A stretch of 64,000 nucleotides of DNA, from assembly GCA_965226695.1 (NCBI GenBank), contig OZ245405.1, positions 558,001 through 622,000 on the forward strand. Direction: 5' to 3'. The position numbers and the translations under genes are program-made. Below the pieces are notes generated by a model. That model searched no databases, was not told the DNA's origin, and saw only the letters and a program-made list of their open reading frames with translations. Below are positions 33,101 to 41,749 of the stretch, piece by piece. Numbering within the stretch: the stretch's first letter is position 1; the number at the start of each line of letters is the position of its first letter. Source of the DNA: CATOSD01 sp965226695 (GTDB taxonomy: Bacteria > Chloroflexota > Dehalococcoidia > Lucifugimonadales > CATOSD01).

Positions 33101-33331
33101 TTGAAGGCCGGTTTCATGGCTACGGCGCTCCGGCTTATCGGCATTGGATGGTACGTCGCCATCTGCATAGGCGGGGGCGCGTTCGTGGGGGTCTGGCTCG
33201 ACGGCAGGTTGGGCAGCGGCCCCATCCTCACCATGGCCGGGATTGGAGTAGGCATCGTTGCCGCGGTGGTGGGCATGTACCGCATGCTGATGGCGGTGCT
33301 TTCGACCAGACCTGACAGCGAGGAGAACTAA
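33101..33331 (+). CDS. atpI: ATP synthase-associated small membrane protein (AtpI/AtpZ-like)
   Basis: A 76-residue protein with two membrane helices (GIGWYVAICIGGGAFVGVWL and PILTMAGIGVGIVAAVVGMY), starting at TTG six bases after AGGAGG. This is the short AtpZ/AtpI type that precedes atpB in many operons and helps assemble the c ring or supply Mg. An ATG at 33116 is an alternative start. Five bases separate it from atpB. Confidence 0.8.
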   Translation: MKAGFMATALRLIGIGWYVAICIGGGAFVGVWLDGRLGSGPILTMAGIGVGIVAAVVGMYRMLMAVLSTRPDSEEN

Positions 33332-33335
33332 CGAG

Positions 33336-34403
33336 GTGTCGAGGATACTCAGGAATCCCAAGGCGCTGACTATTCTGCTCGTTGCCGTTGCCGTGCTCGT
33401 AGTCAGTCTCGCTGGCGGTGCGCTCGGCAACGAATTCGGCGGCGGCTTCCTCGGGTCCCCCATAGCCCACATCCAGCTACCGGCGGAGCCTGTGCTCGCC
33501 GACGAGCTCTTCCCCGGCTTCCATCTCACCAACACCATGGTCACAACGTGGCTCACGATTGTCGTGCTCGTGGTCATCGCCTTTTTCGCTACCCGCAAGA
33601 TGCGCGAGGTGCCCTCCGGACTCCAGAACCTGGTCGAGGTCCTCGTGGAGTTCTTCATAACCCTGAGCGAGTCGATCGCGGGACCGGAGAGGGCGCGGCG
33701 CTTCCTGCCGCTCGTGCTGGCCATCTTCCTGTTCATAATGACCGCCAACTGGATGGGCATACTGCCCGGCTACGGCACCATCGGCCGTATCGAGTCCGCC
33801 GAGGAGGTCATTCACCACGCCGAGGACAAGGCCAAGAAGGCGGGTGAGCACGTCAATCTCAAGGAGATAAAGCTGCAGGTGTTCGATGGAGACGGCGGGT
33901 TCGGCGTGCTGCCGCTCGGTTCCTACGACGCCGTCATCAGCGCCGAGCAGTACGAAGAGGACCACGGCGCGGGCGAGGGCAAGCAGGCGGGCCTGCTGGT
34001 GCCGTTCCTGCGCAGCGCCAACACCGAGGTAAACACCACACTCGCAATCGCGATAGTGGCGATGGTTATGGTGCACTTCTGGGGGTTCAGCACCCTGGGC
34101 GTGTTCGGCCACTTGGGCAAGTACCTGGACTTCACCAAGGGGCCGATAGGCTTCTTCGTGGGCATACTGGAGGGCATCGGCGAGATAGCCCGTTTGATCA
34201 GCTTCACCTTCCGTCTGTTCGGCAACATCTTCGCCGGCGAGGTGCTGCTCATCGCAATGGCATTCCTCATGCCCATCATCGGCATTATCCCATTCCTGGG
34301 GCTGGAGCTTTTCGTCGGCGTCATCCAGGCGTTCATATTCGCCATGCTGACGCTGGTGTTCGCTTCGCTGGCCACCATCAGCCACGGAGGCGAGGCGCAC
34401 TAG
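33336..34403 (+). CDS. atpB: F0F1 ATP synthase subunit a
   Basis: A 355-residue membrane subunit forming the proton half-channels. The essential Arg is in ISFTFRLFGNIFAGEVLL near residue 290, with the later GLELFVGVIQAFIFAMLTLVF helix. It is about 100 residues longer than the Escherichia coli protein, because a charged soluble stretch of about 75 residues (about 148-222: HHAEDKAKKAGEH, then EQYEEDHGAGEGK) is inserted between the TANWMGILPGYG helix and the LRSANTEVNTT segment. GTG start. Confidence 0.95.
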   Translation: MSRILRNPKALTILLVAVAVLVVSLAGGALGNEFGGGFLGSPIAHIQLPAEPVLADELFPGFHLTNTMVTTWLTIVVLVVIAFFATRKMREVPSGLQNLVEVLVEFFITLSESIAGPERARRFLPLVLAIFLFIMTANWMGILPGYGTIGRIESAEEVIHHAEDKAKKAGEHVNLKEIKLQVFDGDGGFGVLPLGSYDAVISAEQYEEDHGAGEGKQAGLLVPFLRSANTEVNTTLAIAIVAMVMVHFWGFSTLGVFGHLGKYLDFTKGPIGFFVGILEGIGEIARLISFTFRLFGNIFAGEVLLIAMAFLMPIIGIIPFLGLELFVGVIQAFIFAMLTLVFASLATISHGGEAH

Positions 34404-34560
34404 CGGTTTCTTTTGCGACGCGCAAACCATGCCGCGCTGGCCGCGGCAGCCAGGCTAGGACCGGGCCTCGCCCATTTGGGCGGGCAGTTCGATTCTTTGG
34501 CAAGCTCGGAGTGAAGTCAACTCCGAACGGCTACGCAAAATCCCCTTGAGAGGAGCGGAA

Positions 34561-34788
34561 ATGATAGAAGGTGACATTCAGAACATCGGAGCCGGATTGG
34601 CCATCGGACTCGGAGCGCTGGGCCCCGGTATCGGCATCGGGATGCTGGCGGCCAAGGCGATGGAGTCGCTGGGGCGCAATCCCGAGGCGGCGGGGCCCAT
34701 CCAGCAGAACATGATCCTTGCGATCGCGTTCGCAGAGGCGATAGCGATCTATGCCCTCGTCGTCGCCATCATCATCAAGTTCGTGTAG
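34561..34788 (+). CDS. atpE: F0F1 ATP synthase subunit c
   Basis: A 75-residue hairpin of two membrane helices. GPGIGIGMLAAKAMESLGRNPEA is helix 1 with its glycines and the polar loop; the ion-binding carboxylate is the Glu in AIAFAEAIAIYALVV. There is no Na-type Gln in helix 1, so a proton ring is expected. ATG after GAGAGGAG. Confidence 0.95.
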   Translation: MIEGDIQNIGAGLAIGLGALGPGIGIGMLAAKAMESLGRNPEAAGPIQQNMILAIAFAEAIAIYALVVAIIIKFV

Positions 34789-34912
34789 CTGGCCCGCCCT
34801 CTCACAGGGCATGTTCCGCGCGGGCCAGGGCCACACCCCCGGGCCGCACCGCAACGGCGCGCCCCTCGGGGTGGAAGTCTGCCCCGCGCACGCAGGACGC
34901 TAAGGAGTAGCC

Positions 34913-35413
34913 ATGGAGGCCTTGGGCATAAACGTAGCCGGTCTGCTGACACAGCTGGTCAGCTTTTCCTTGCTGGTGGCGCTGCTTTGGGTGCTGCTGT
35001 ACAAGCCGGTCACGCGCGCGCTGGACGAGCGTTCGCGCCGCATAAGGGAAAGCCTGGAGACGGCGGACCGCGTGCGCCAGGAGGCCGCGGAATCCCAGGC
35101 GGCGATGGAGCAGCAGAACGCCGAGGCCCGCGAAGAGGGCCAGCGGCTCATCGCGCAGGCGCGCGAGGTGGCCGACCGGTTCCGGGAAGAGGAGATCGGG
35201 AAGGCCAGGCAGGATATCGAGGCAGAGCGGGCGAGGGCCGAGGCCAACATCCAGCGCGAGCGCGACGCCGCCATAGAGGACCTGCGCCGCGAGTTCGCCG
35301 GACTCGCCATTGCCGCCGCCGAGCGGGTTATCGAACGCTCGATGAACGAAGACGACCACAAAGCGCTCATAGAGAGCGTGCTGGAGCAGGGCGCGCAGGC
35401 CAACCGGAATTAG
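34913..35413 (+). CDS. atpF: F0F1 ATP synthase subunit b
   Basis: A 166-residue stator subunit: N-terminal membrane helix (VAGLLTQLVSFSLLVALLWVLLYKPV) then a long charged coiled coil (LDERSRRIRESLETADRVRQ onward) that reaches F1. Length and layout are normal. It is separated from atpH by 87 bp with a dispersed repeat. Confidence 0.95.
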   Translation: MEALGINVAGLLTQLVSFSLLVALLWVLLYKPVTRALDERSRRIRESLETADRVRQEAAESQAAMEQQNAEAREEGQRLIAQAREVADRFREEEIGKARQDIEAERARAEANIQRERDAAIEDLRREFAGLAIAAAERVIERSMNEDDHKALIESVLEQGAQANRN

Positions 35414-35441
35414 TGGGCACCTGAGCCTTTGTAAGCTAGCT

Positions 35442-35484
35442 CCCCCTCACCCTAACCCTCTCCCGCGAAGGGGAGAGGGGACTA
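35442..35484. repeat. dispersed repeat between atpF and atpH
   Basis: CCCTCACCCTAACCCTCTCC then GCGAAGGGGAGAGGGGAC; a standard copy without the 24-bp unit. Confidence 0.8.
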
Positions 35485-35499
35485 TGGAGAGTCAACCGT

Positions 35500-36036
35500 A
35501 TGCCAAAAGCCGCATCCGCCAGACGCTACGCCCAGGCCGTGTTCCAGATCGGCTCGGAGCGCGGCGGCCTCGAGAAGTGGTACGACGACCTCGCGACAAT
35601 GGCCGCTGCGCTCGGTGACGGCGAGCTTGCCGAGTTTCTCGATGCGCCGCAGGTAAGCGTGGAGCGCAAGGTGGAGGTCATCAGCGAGGCCCTGGGCGAC
35701 ACCGTAAGCCCTCTCGCCGTGAACCTGCTGTCGCTGCTCGCGTCCCGCGGCATCGCGTCGATATTGCCCGACTTGGTGGAGAGCTACCAGTCTCTGCTGG
35801 ACGACCACCGGGGCATCGAGCGCGCCGAGGTAGTCTCGTCCGTGCCGCTCGACGACGAGCAGCGGCGTCGCGTGTCCGACCTGCTGGAGGGCATGGTGGG
35901 CAAGCAGGTACGCCTCAACTCGCGCGTTGAGCCTTCGATACTCGGCGGATTCGTCGCCCGGGTGGGCGACCGCGTGATAGACGGCAGCGCCCGGACGCGC
36001 CTGGACCAGATGCGGCGCAGGCTAGTTGGTCAGTAG
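35500..36036 (+). CDS. atpH: F0F1 ATP synthase subunit delta
   Basis: A 178-residue stator protein: ASARRYAQAVFQIGSERGG at the N-terminus, LLASRGIASILPDLVESYQS in the middle, and the C-terminal signature NSRVEPSILGGFVARVGDRVIDGSARTRL. It links the top of F1 to subunit b. The stop lies within the left arm of the hairpin repeat that follows. Confidence 0.95.
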   Translation: MPKAASARRYAQAVFQIGSERGGLEKWYDDLATMAAALGDGELAEFLDAPQVSVERKVEVISEALGDTVSPLAVNLLSLLASRGIASILPDLVESYQSLLDDHRGIERAEVVSSVPLDDEQRRRVSDLLEGMVGKQVRLNSRVEPSILGGFVARVGDRVIDGSARTRLDQMRRRLVGQ

Positions 36037-36118
36037 TCAGTTGGTCAGTTATCAGTCCCCTGATGGGTACTAGCGACGATACTTTCCAACTACTGAAAAC
36101 TGATAGCTGACCAACTGA
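36025..36118. repeat. 94-bp hairpin repeat, copy 1, between atpH and atpA
   Basis: TCAGTTGGTCAGTTATCAGT (36037-36056) pairs with ACTGATAGCTGACCAACTGA (36099-36118), 19 of 20 positions plus a wobble, around a 42-base loop. The loop TGATGGGTACTAGCGACGAT recurs in copy 2 at 41618-41724. Confidence 0.75.
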
Positions 36119-36177
36119 TTTGGGAATGATGGCGGCGCGGAAACGCCCAAAATAGCCACTCACTCAGGGAGGCCCGA

Positions 36178-37689
36178 ATGACGACCAGGGGACAGGACAT
36201 AGCATCCGTTATCAAGCGCCAGATCGAGGAGTTCGGCGCCCAGCTGACCATGGTGGACGTGGGCACCGTCGTCGAGGTCGGCGACGGTATCGCGCGCGTG
36301 CACGGCCTGTCTGGCGTCGCCTACAACGAGCTCGTCGAGTTCGAGGGCGGCGTCATCGGCCTCGCGCTCAACCTCGAGGAGGACAGCGTCGGCGTCGTCA
36401 TCATGGGCAACCCCTTGTCTGTCAAGGAGGGCACCGAGGTGCGCAGTACCGGTCGCATCGTCGAGGTGCCGGTTGGCGACGCACTGATAGGCCGCGTTGT
36501 CGACGCGCTCGGCCGGCCCCTCGACGGCAAGGGTCCGGTGGAGACAACCGAGACGCGGCCCGTCGAAATCGTCGCGCCGGACGTCGCCTCCCGCAAGTCC
36601 GTCGACACCCCCGTGCAGACCGGCATCAAGGCCATAGACGCCATGATCCCCATCGGGCGCGGCCAGCGCGAGCTGATCATTGGCGACCGGTCCATCGGCA
36701 AGACGGCCATAGCCGTAGACGCCATCATCAACCAGAAGGGCGGCGACCTGCTCTGCATCTACGTCGGCATCGGCCAGAGGGTGGGCAAGATCGCCCAGCT
36801 CTTGGGCACGCTCGAAGAGCACGGCGCGATGGAGCACACCATCATCGTGGCCGCCAATGCCTCGGATCCCGCGCCCATGCAGTACCTGGCGCCCTATGCC
36901 GGCTGCGCGATGGGCGAGCAGTTCATGCTCCAGGGCAGAGACGCGCTCATCGTCTACGACGACCTTTCCAAGCACGCCTGGGCCTACCGGCAGATGTCGC
37001 TGCTGCTGCGCCGCCCTCCGGGGCGCGAAGCCTACCCTGGCGACGTGTTCTACCTGCACAGCCGGCTGCTCGAGCGCGCCGCCAAGATGGACGACGAGCA
37101 CGGCGGTGGCTCGCTCACCGCGCTGCCCGTAATCGAGACGCAGGCCGGCGACGTGTCCGCCTACGTTCCGACCAACGTCATCTCGATTACCGACGGCCAG
37201 ATTTACCTGGAGCCTGAGCTTTTCAACTCCGGCATACGGCCCGCCGTGAACGCGGGCCTGTCGGTCTCGCGTGTGGGCGGCGCGGCGCAAACGCGGGCCA
37301 TGCGGGGCGTGGCCGGCAGGTTGCGGCTCGACCTGGCACAGTACCGCGAGCTGGTGACTTTCGCGCAGTTCGGCACCGCCGACCTCGACAGGGCCACCCG
37401 GGCGCAGCTCGAACGCGGCCAGCGCGCCACGGAGGTGTTGAAGCAGGGCCAGAACGTGCCTCTGGCGATGGAGCAGCAGGTGGCGATACTGTTCGCGCTC
37501 GTGAACGGCCACCTCGACGACGTGGAGCTGCCCCGGATCGGCGCCTTCGGCGACGGGTTCCGCGCCTACATGGACTCGAACCACCCCGAGGTGCTGAAGA
37601 GCATCGCGGACTCCGGCGACATTTCCGATGAGACGCGCGAGCAACTGACCGCCGCGCTCGAGGACTTCAAGGCGAACGTGCCGTATTAG
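36178..37689 (+). CDS. atpA: F0F1 ATP synthase subunit alpha
   Basis: A 503-residue non-catalytic nucleotide-binding subunit. P-loop GDRSIGKTAIAVDAI (about residues 168-182; most relatives have GDRQTGKT), QGRDALIVYDDLSKHAWAYR, and the PxxxxSxS region with VNAGLSVSRVGGAAQ. Length is normal. The next gene should be atpG, but about 1.5 kb of unrelated DNA intervenes. Confidence 0.95.
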   Translation: MTTRGQDIASVIKRQIEEFGAQLTMVDVGTVVEVGDGIARVHGLSGVAYNELVEFEGGVIGLALNLEEDSVGVVIMGNPLSVKEGTEVRSTGRIVEVPVGDALIGRVVDALGRPLDGKGPVETTETRPVEIVAPDVASRKSVDTPVQTGIKAIDAMIPIGRGQRELIIGDRSIGKTAIAVDAIINQKGGDLLCIYVGIGQRVGKIAQLLGTLEEHGAMEHTIIVAANASDPAPMQYLAPYAGCAMGEQFMLQGRDALIVYDDLSKHAWAYRQMSLLLRRPPGREAYPGDVFYLHSRLLERAAKMDDEHGGGSLTALPVIETQAGDVSAYVPTNVISITDGQIYLEPELFNSGIRPAVNAGLSVSRVGGAAQTRAMRGVAGRLRLDLAQYRELVTFAQFGTADLDRATRAQLERGQRATEVLKQGQNVPLAMEQQVAILFALVNGHLDDVELPRIGAFGDGFRAYMDSNHPEVLKSIADSGDISDETREQLTAALEDFKANVPY

Positions 37690-37717
37690 GGTAAGCACGG
37701 CTATTGTGAAAGGACCA

Positions 37718-38153
37718 ATGCTCGGTGCGCAAAGTAAGTTCGCCAGCATCCTTGACGATGCGCAGCGAATGCAGTTGGCTGCCCAGGACCGCTTGTCGGC
37801 AGGGGACGTTCGCAACGCCGCGGAGAATGCGTGGTGGGCTGCCAACTTCGCAGCAAAGGCGCTCATCGTCGCGCGCACCGGCGTCATGCCGCTCAACTTT
37901 CGCGATACCGGCAGAGGGGCTGGGGGCATTGGCGTCTTGAGAGTCGGGCGTGAGAGACTTGTCGAGCCGTTACTACTCGCTGAGGGTCGTCTTGCACGAG
38001 GAGTGCTACGATTCGGGCATGTGCGAACCCATCGAGGGCACTGTGCGCCTCATCCGCGAGACGGCCGACCTCATCCAGGACGCCGAGAGGCTGGCGGAGA
38101 ATGCGTTTTCTAGGCAAGAGGGAAACGATTCCTCCGCATCCCGTAAGGTATAA
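37718..38153 (+). pseudogene. HEPN-like domain protein, frameshifted
   Basis: Frame 1 (from ATG 37718) reads QSKFASILDDAQRMQLAAQD, SAGDVRNAAENAWWAANFAA, KALIVARTGVMPLNFRDTG; frame 2 continues RGLGALAS, TGA, ESGVRDLSSRYYSLRVVLHE, SGMCEPIEGTVRLIRETADL. Removing one G from the GGGG at about 37917-37922 joins the two, and a TGA (one change from CGA) then breaks the sequence. The pattern of AWWA, then LHEEC and EPIEETxRLI is a HEPN-like family known to me from Chloroflexota. It lies 28 bp after atpA. Confidence 0.55.
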
Positions 38154-38158
38154 TCTGA

Positions 38159-38824
38159 ATGATCCTGGATGTTTCGGTTACTGAGTACCGTCAAACGATA
38201 ACTGCCCATGAAATTGGCCTAGTCCGAGACCGACAAACGATTTCCAGACTGCGGAAACAATATGCCCCGTCTTGGTTTGCTAGTCCGAATGATTGGCAAA
38301 GGCAAGTTGACTTGGATGTTGGGCGAGGCTTTCAGTGGTACGTGGACAAGTACTCGGAGGTTACTACTCGGGAACCTTGGAACGACGTAACATTGTACTT
38401 TCGAAGAACAGCAGGCATTCGAAGAGCACAGCCTACACAAGGCGGCCTGTTCTACACTCTGAGAAATCAGCCTGTGCTTAACATCGCCGCAATGGCAAGT
38501 GCGGCGGAAGCTATAGCTGGATGGTTTTGCGAGACGCACTACACCTGGGATTTGGTTATACGGCCGTTAAGGGTTACGCCGGACATGGTGTTTTTCGACA
38601 GCTCTAGTAGGCGATTGGCTCTGGTCGAGGTCAAATCAACGAGCAAGCCAAGTACGGTGGGACACATAAGAACCAAGTTAACCACTGAAATGATAAAACT
38701 GCTCACGGTCTTGGCTCCTACCAAGCTGCTTCAACCGGGCCAATTCATCGCTGCGCTGATAATGGTCCAAGTGGAAGATTCTTCCAAAGTCCACCTCACA
38801 AGTCTCGTGTTGGAGGAGTCGTGA
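38159..38824 (+). CDS. PD-(D/E)XK-like nuclease candidate inside the atp operon
   Basis: A 221-residue soluble protein. TPDMVFFDSSSRRLALVEVKST has Pro-Asp at 141-142 and Glu-Val-Lys at 157-159, the spacing and hydrophobic setting of a PD-(D/E)XK active site. The rest is unassigned (DWQRQVDLDVGRGFQWYVDK; AGWFCETHYTWDLVIRPL). Lower GC and different codon use than the atp genes. It follows the HEPN-like pseudogene by five bases and precedes a 115-residue gene by two, so the latter two probably work together. Restriction or toxin role is inference. Confidence 0.6.
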   Translation: MILDVSVTEYRQTITAHEIGLVRDRQTISRLRKQYAPSWFASPNDWQRQVDLDVGRGFQWYVDKYSEVTTREPWNDVTLYFRRTAGIRRAQPTQGGLFYTLRNQPVLNIAAMASAAEAIAGWFCETHYTWDLVIRPLRVTPDMVFFDSSSRRLALVEVKSTSKPSTVGHIRTKLTTEMIKLLTVLAPTKLLQPGQFIAALIMVQVEDSSKVHLTSLVLEES

Positions 38825-38825
38825 T

Positions 38826-39173
38826 ATGAATCGAGAGAGATTGGACCCTGTCGACCTCATGATGCTTGGAAAAATGGACGAAGCCGCCAAGAAGTACCTT
38901 GATCTCTACGCTGTAATGGTTGAGCAGGGGGACCGCTTCGTGACCCCTCTCATACTCTCTCAACTGCATTTCTGCATGGCAGGCGCGGACAAAAAAACCT
39001 GGCGCACCCCCGAAAGTGTGAGTGATGAGGTGGAGCGGATGGTGCTAAGCGAGCTACGCAAACGGGGTGTCAAAGTGGATGAGCGCGTAGTAAAGGACGA
39101 CATCGAAGACGCGAGAAACAACTTAGTGGCCGATAGAGAATACGCCGAACGGCTATCCCAGAGATGGGTTTAG
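38826..39173 (+). CDS. hypothetical partner of the nuclease-like gene
   Basis: A 115-residue protein, mainly helical and charged (RLDPVDLMMLGKMDEAAKKY; SVSDEVERMVLSELRKRGVK; VKDDIEDARNNLVADREYAE). Its ATG is two bases after the stop of the nuclease-like gene. No known domain. It ends nine bases before the atpG start. Base composition is like that of the nuclease-like gene and unlike atpG. An immunity or antitoxin function is possible but unsupported by any motif. Confidence 0.55.
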   Translation: MNRERLDPVDLMMLGKMDEAAKKYLDLYAVMVEQGDRFVTPLILSQLHFCMAGADKKTWRTPESVSDEVERMVLSELRKRGVKVDERVVKDDIEDARNNLVADREYAERLSQRWV

Positions 39174-39182
39174 GGAAGAACT

Positions 39183-40040
39183 ATGCCAAGCGTAAGGCAG
39201 ATACGGCGGCGCATTCGGAGCGTGGAGAACACGGCCAAGATTACCAAGGCCATGTCGATGATAGCCGCGTCGAAGATGCGCCGCGCGCAGGAGTCCGCGC
39301 TGAGCGGACGCCCGTACTCCGAGCGGATACAGAGCCTGCTGTCGCACCTGGCGGCGCAGCCCCAGGACGAGGAGCGGCTGCCGCCCCTGCTGAGGCGTCG
39401 CGACGTCAACAGCGTGCAGGTCGTGGTGATAACCCCGGACCGAGGGCTTACCGGCGGCCTCAACTCCAACATCAACAGGGCCGCCGCCCAGTTCATCGTG
39501 GGCCAGCCGGCGAAGGTCAGCGTGATATGCGTGGGGCGCAAGGGCCGGGACTTCATGGTGCGCTCCGGCCAGGACGTTCGCGCCGTGTTCACCGATATGC
39601 CCGACAGGCCCCAGTTGACAGACGTCACGCCCATAACGCGCCTCGTCATCGATGCCTACACCAGGGAAGAGGCGGACGCGGTGTACCTGGTCTACGCGGG
39701 CTTCGTGAACACCACCACGCAGCGCCCGGTGGTGCAGTCGCTGCTGCCCGTGGAGCCAGCCGACCTGCGTACACAGGAGGCCGTGGGCTACATATACGAG
39801 CCATTTGACCTGACGGTCCTGTCGGCGCTGCTGCCCCGTTTCGTAGAAATGCAGACCTACCACGCCGTGCTCGAGGGCATAGCCAGCGAGCAGTCGGCGC
39901 GAATGGTGGCGATGAGAAGCGCCACCGACAACGCCCTGAGCATGGCCGAGGACCTGACCCTGGTCATGAACAAGGTGCGGCAGGAGACCATAACACGCGA
40001 ACTGCTGGACATAATCGGAGGCGCGGCCGCGGTGGAGTAG
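39183..40040 (+). CDS. atpG: F0F1 ATP synthase subunit gamma
   Basis: A 285-residue rotor shaft. N-terminal SVRQIRRRIRSVENTAKITK AMS is the canonical start, the middle has ITPDRGLTGGLNSNINR, and the C-terminal helix MRSATDNALSMAEDLTLVMN then RQETITRELLDI is the gamma signature. The start ATG follows a weak AAGAACT rather than a normal SD, perhaps because the inserted cassette replaced the native leader. Confidence 0.95.
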   Translation: MPSVRQIRRRIRSVENTAKITKAMSMIAASKMRRAQESALSGRPYSERIQSLLSHLAAQPQDEERLPPLLRRRDVNSVQVVVITPDRGLTGGLNSNINRAAAQFIVGQPAKVSVICVGRKGRDFMVRSGQDVRAVFTDMPDRPQLTDVTPITRLVIDAYTREEADAVYLVYAGFVNTTTQRPVVQSLLPVEPADLRTQEAVGYIYEPFDLTVLSALLPRFVEMQTYHAVLEGIASEQSARMVAMRSATDNALSMAEDLTLVMNKVRQETITRELLDIIGGAAAVE

Positions 40041-40057
40041 CAGCGGACACCAGCAGG

Positions 40058-40156
40058 CCTTTCCCCCATCAAGGGGGAAGGGAAGGATATGGAGTGAAGG
40101 AGTTGAACCCCGCTGTTCCCCCTCACCCCAGCCCTCTCCCCCTGTGGAGAGGGAGC
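40058..40156. repeat. dispersed repeats between atpG and atpD
   Basis: CCTTTCCCCCATCAAGGGGGAAGGG followed by CCCTCACCCCAGCCCTCTCC and its inverse. Two copies in tandem, without the 24-bp unit. Confidence 0.75.
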
Positions 40157-40205
40157 AAGGCGAACTCCGCCGCTGAACTTGGATTAGAAAACCCCCGGAG
40201 GAGCC

Positions 40206-41600
40206 ATGGCTACAGGAAAGGTTACGCAGGTTATCGGCACCGTCGTGGACGTGGAGTTCCCGTCGGAGGGCATGCCCGCGATCTACAACGCCCTCGAGAC
40301 CAGCATCGGCGAAAGCCGCCTGGTGTTGGAAGTCGAGCAGCACATTGGCAACAACTGGGTGCGCTGCCTCGCGCTCGGCCCTACCGAGGGGCTGACACGC
40401 GGCGTCGACGCCGTTGACACGGGCGGCCCCATCTCGGTGCCCGTGGGCGACCCCACCCTGGGCCGGCTGTTCAACGCGCTGGGCGAGACGCTCGACAAGC
40501 TGGAAGAGGTTGAGTCCGAGGAGTACTGGCCCATCCACCGCCCGCCGCCCACCTTCGAGGACCAGTCCACCACCATAGATGTGCTCGAGACCGGCATCAA
40601 GGTTATGGACCTGATCACGCCGTTCACGCGCGGCGGCAAGGTCGGCGCCTACGGCGGCGCGGGCGTGGGCAAGACGGTGATCATCCAGGAGCTGATACGC
40701 AACATCGGCACCGAGCACCAGGGCGTATCGGTGTTCGCCGGCGTCGGCGAGCGCTCCCGCGAGGGCAACGACCTCTGGCACGAAATGCGGGAATCGGGCG
40801 TGCTGAAGAGCACCGTGCTCGTGTTCGGACAGATGAACGAGCCGCCCGGCATTCGCGCGCGGGTGGGCCTGACCGGTCTGACGATGGCGGAGTACTTCAA
40901 GGAGACGCGCGGCCAGGACGTGCTGCTGTTCGTCGACAACATTTACCGCTACATCCTGGCGGGTATGGAGGTGTCGGCGCTGCTGGGCAGAATGCCTTCC
41001 GCGGTTGGCTACCAGCCCACGCTGGGAACCGAGATGGGCGACCTGGAAGAGCGCATTACCTCCAGCAAGAACGGTTCGATCACGTCGTTCCAGGCCATCT
41101 ACGTGCCCGCGGACGACTACACCGACCCCGGCATCGTGACCACGTTCGGCCACCTCGACGCGGTGGTAGCGCTGGAGCGCTCGCTCGCCTCACAGGGCCT
41201 GTACCCCGCGGTGGACCCGCTCACCTCGTTCTCCAATATTCTGCAGCCTGCGGTCGTCGGACAGGAGCACTACGACGTCGCGCGCGGCGTCCAGCAGGTG
41301 TTGCAGCGCTTCCAGGAGCTGCAGGACGTGATTGCCATTTTGGGCATCGAGGAGCTATCGGAGGAAGACCGGCAGACGGTGGCCCGCGCCAGAAAGATAC
41401 AGCGCTTTTTGACGCAGCCCATGTTCGTAGCCGAGGCCTTCACCGGCCAGGAGGGCCGCTACGTGCCCATTCGCGAGACGGTGCGCGGCTTCAAGGAGAT
41501 CCTGGACGGCCAGCACGACGAGCTGCCGGAGCAGGCCTTCTACATGGTGGGCACCATCGAGGAGGCGGTCGAGCAGGCCCAGCGCATGGAGGCGGCGTAG
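40206..41600 (+). CDS. atpD: F0F1 ATP synthase subunit beta
   Basis: A 464-residue catalytic subunit. P-loop GGAGVGKTVIIQEL (about residues 151-164), catalytic Glu in GVGERSREGNDL, VLLFVDNIYRYILAGMEVS (Walker B), and SALLGRMPSAVGYQPTLGTE. Preceded by AGGAGCC. Normal length. Confidence 0.97.
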   Translation: MATGKVTQVIGTVVDVEFPSEGMPAIYNALETSIGESRLVLEVEQHIGNNWVRCLALGPTEGLTRGVDAVDTGGPISVPVGDPTLGRLFNALGETLDKLEEVESEEYWPIHRPPPTFEDQSTTIDVLETGIKVMDLITPFTRGGKVGAYGGAGVGKTVIIQELIRNIGTEHQGVSVFAGVGERSREGNDLWHEMRESGVLKSTVLVFGQMNEPPGIRARVGLTGLTMAEYFKETRGQDVLLFVDNIYRYILAGMEVSALLGRMPSAVGYQPTLGTEMGDLEERITSSKNGSITSFQAIYVPADDYTDPGIVTTFGHLDAVVALERSLASQGLYPAVDPLTSFSNILQPAVVGQEHYDVARGVQQVLQRFQELQDVIAILGIEELSEEDRQTVARARKIQRFLTQPMFVAEAFTGQEGRYVPIRETVRGFKEILDGQHDELPEQAFYMVGTIEEAVEQAQRMEAA

Positions 41601-41617
41601 GCTGAAGTCAGTCAGTC

Positions 41618-41724
41618 AGTTTGTCAGTCGGTCAGTTATCAGTCGCTTGATGGGGACTAGCGGCGTTACTCTCCAGCCACTGACCACTGACCACTGACCA
41701 CTGAAAACTGACAACCGACAAACT
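41618..41724. repeat. hairpin repeat, copy 2, between atpD and atpC
   Basis: Related to 36025-36118: CAGTTATCAGTC, TGATGGGGACTAGCGGCGTT and CTCCAGCCACTGA are shared, then three CACTGAC tandem units, then an imperfect inverse of the left arm (AGTTTGTCAGTCGGTCAG with CTGACAACCGACAAACT). Confidence 0.75.
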
Positions 41725-41749
41725 AACCCCCACACGCGAGGCCGGGCTT

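Noticed and set aside
36160..41153. Long minus-strand open frames opposite atpA and atpD
   Set aside because: High-GC shadows of ATP synthase genes; no start signals or motifs.
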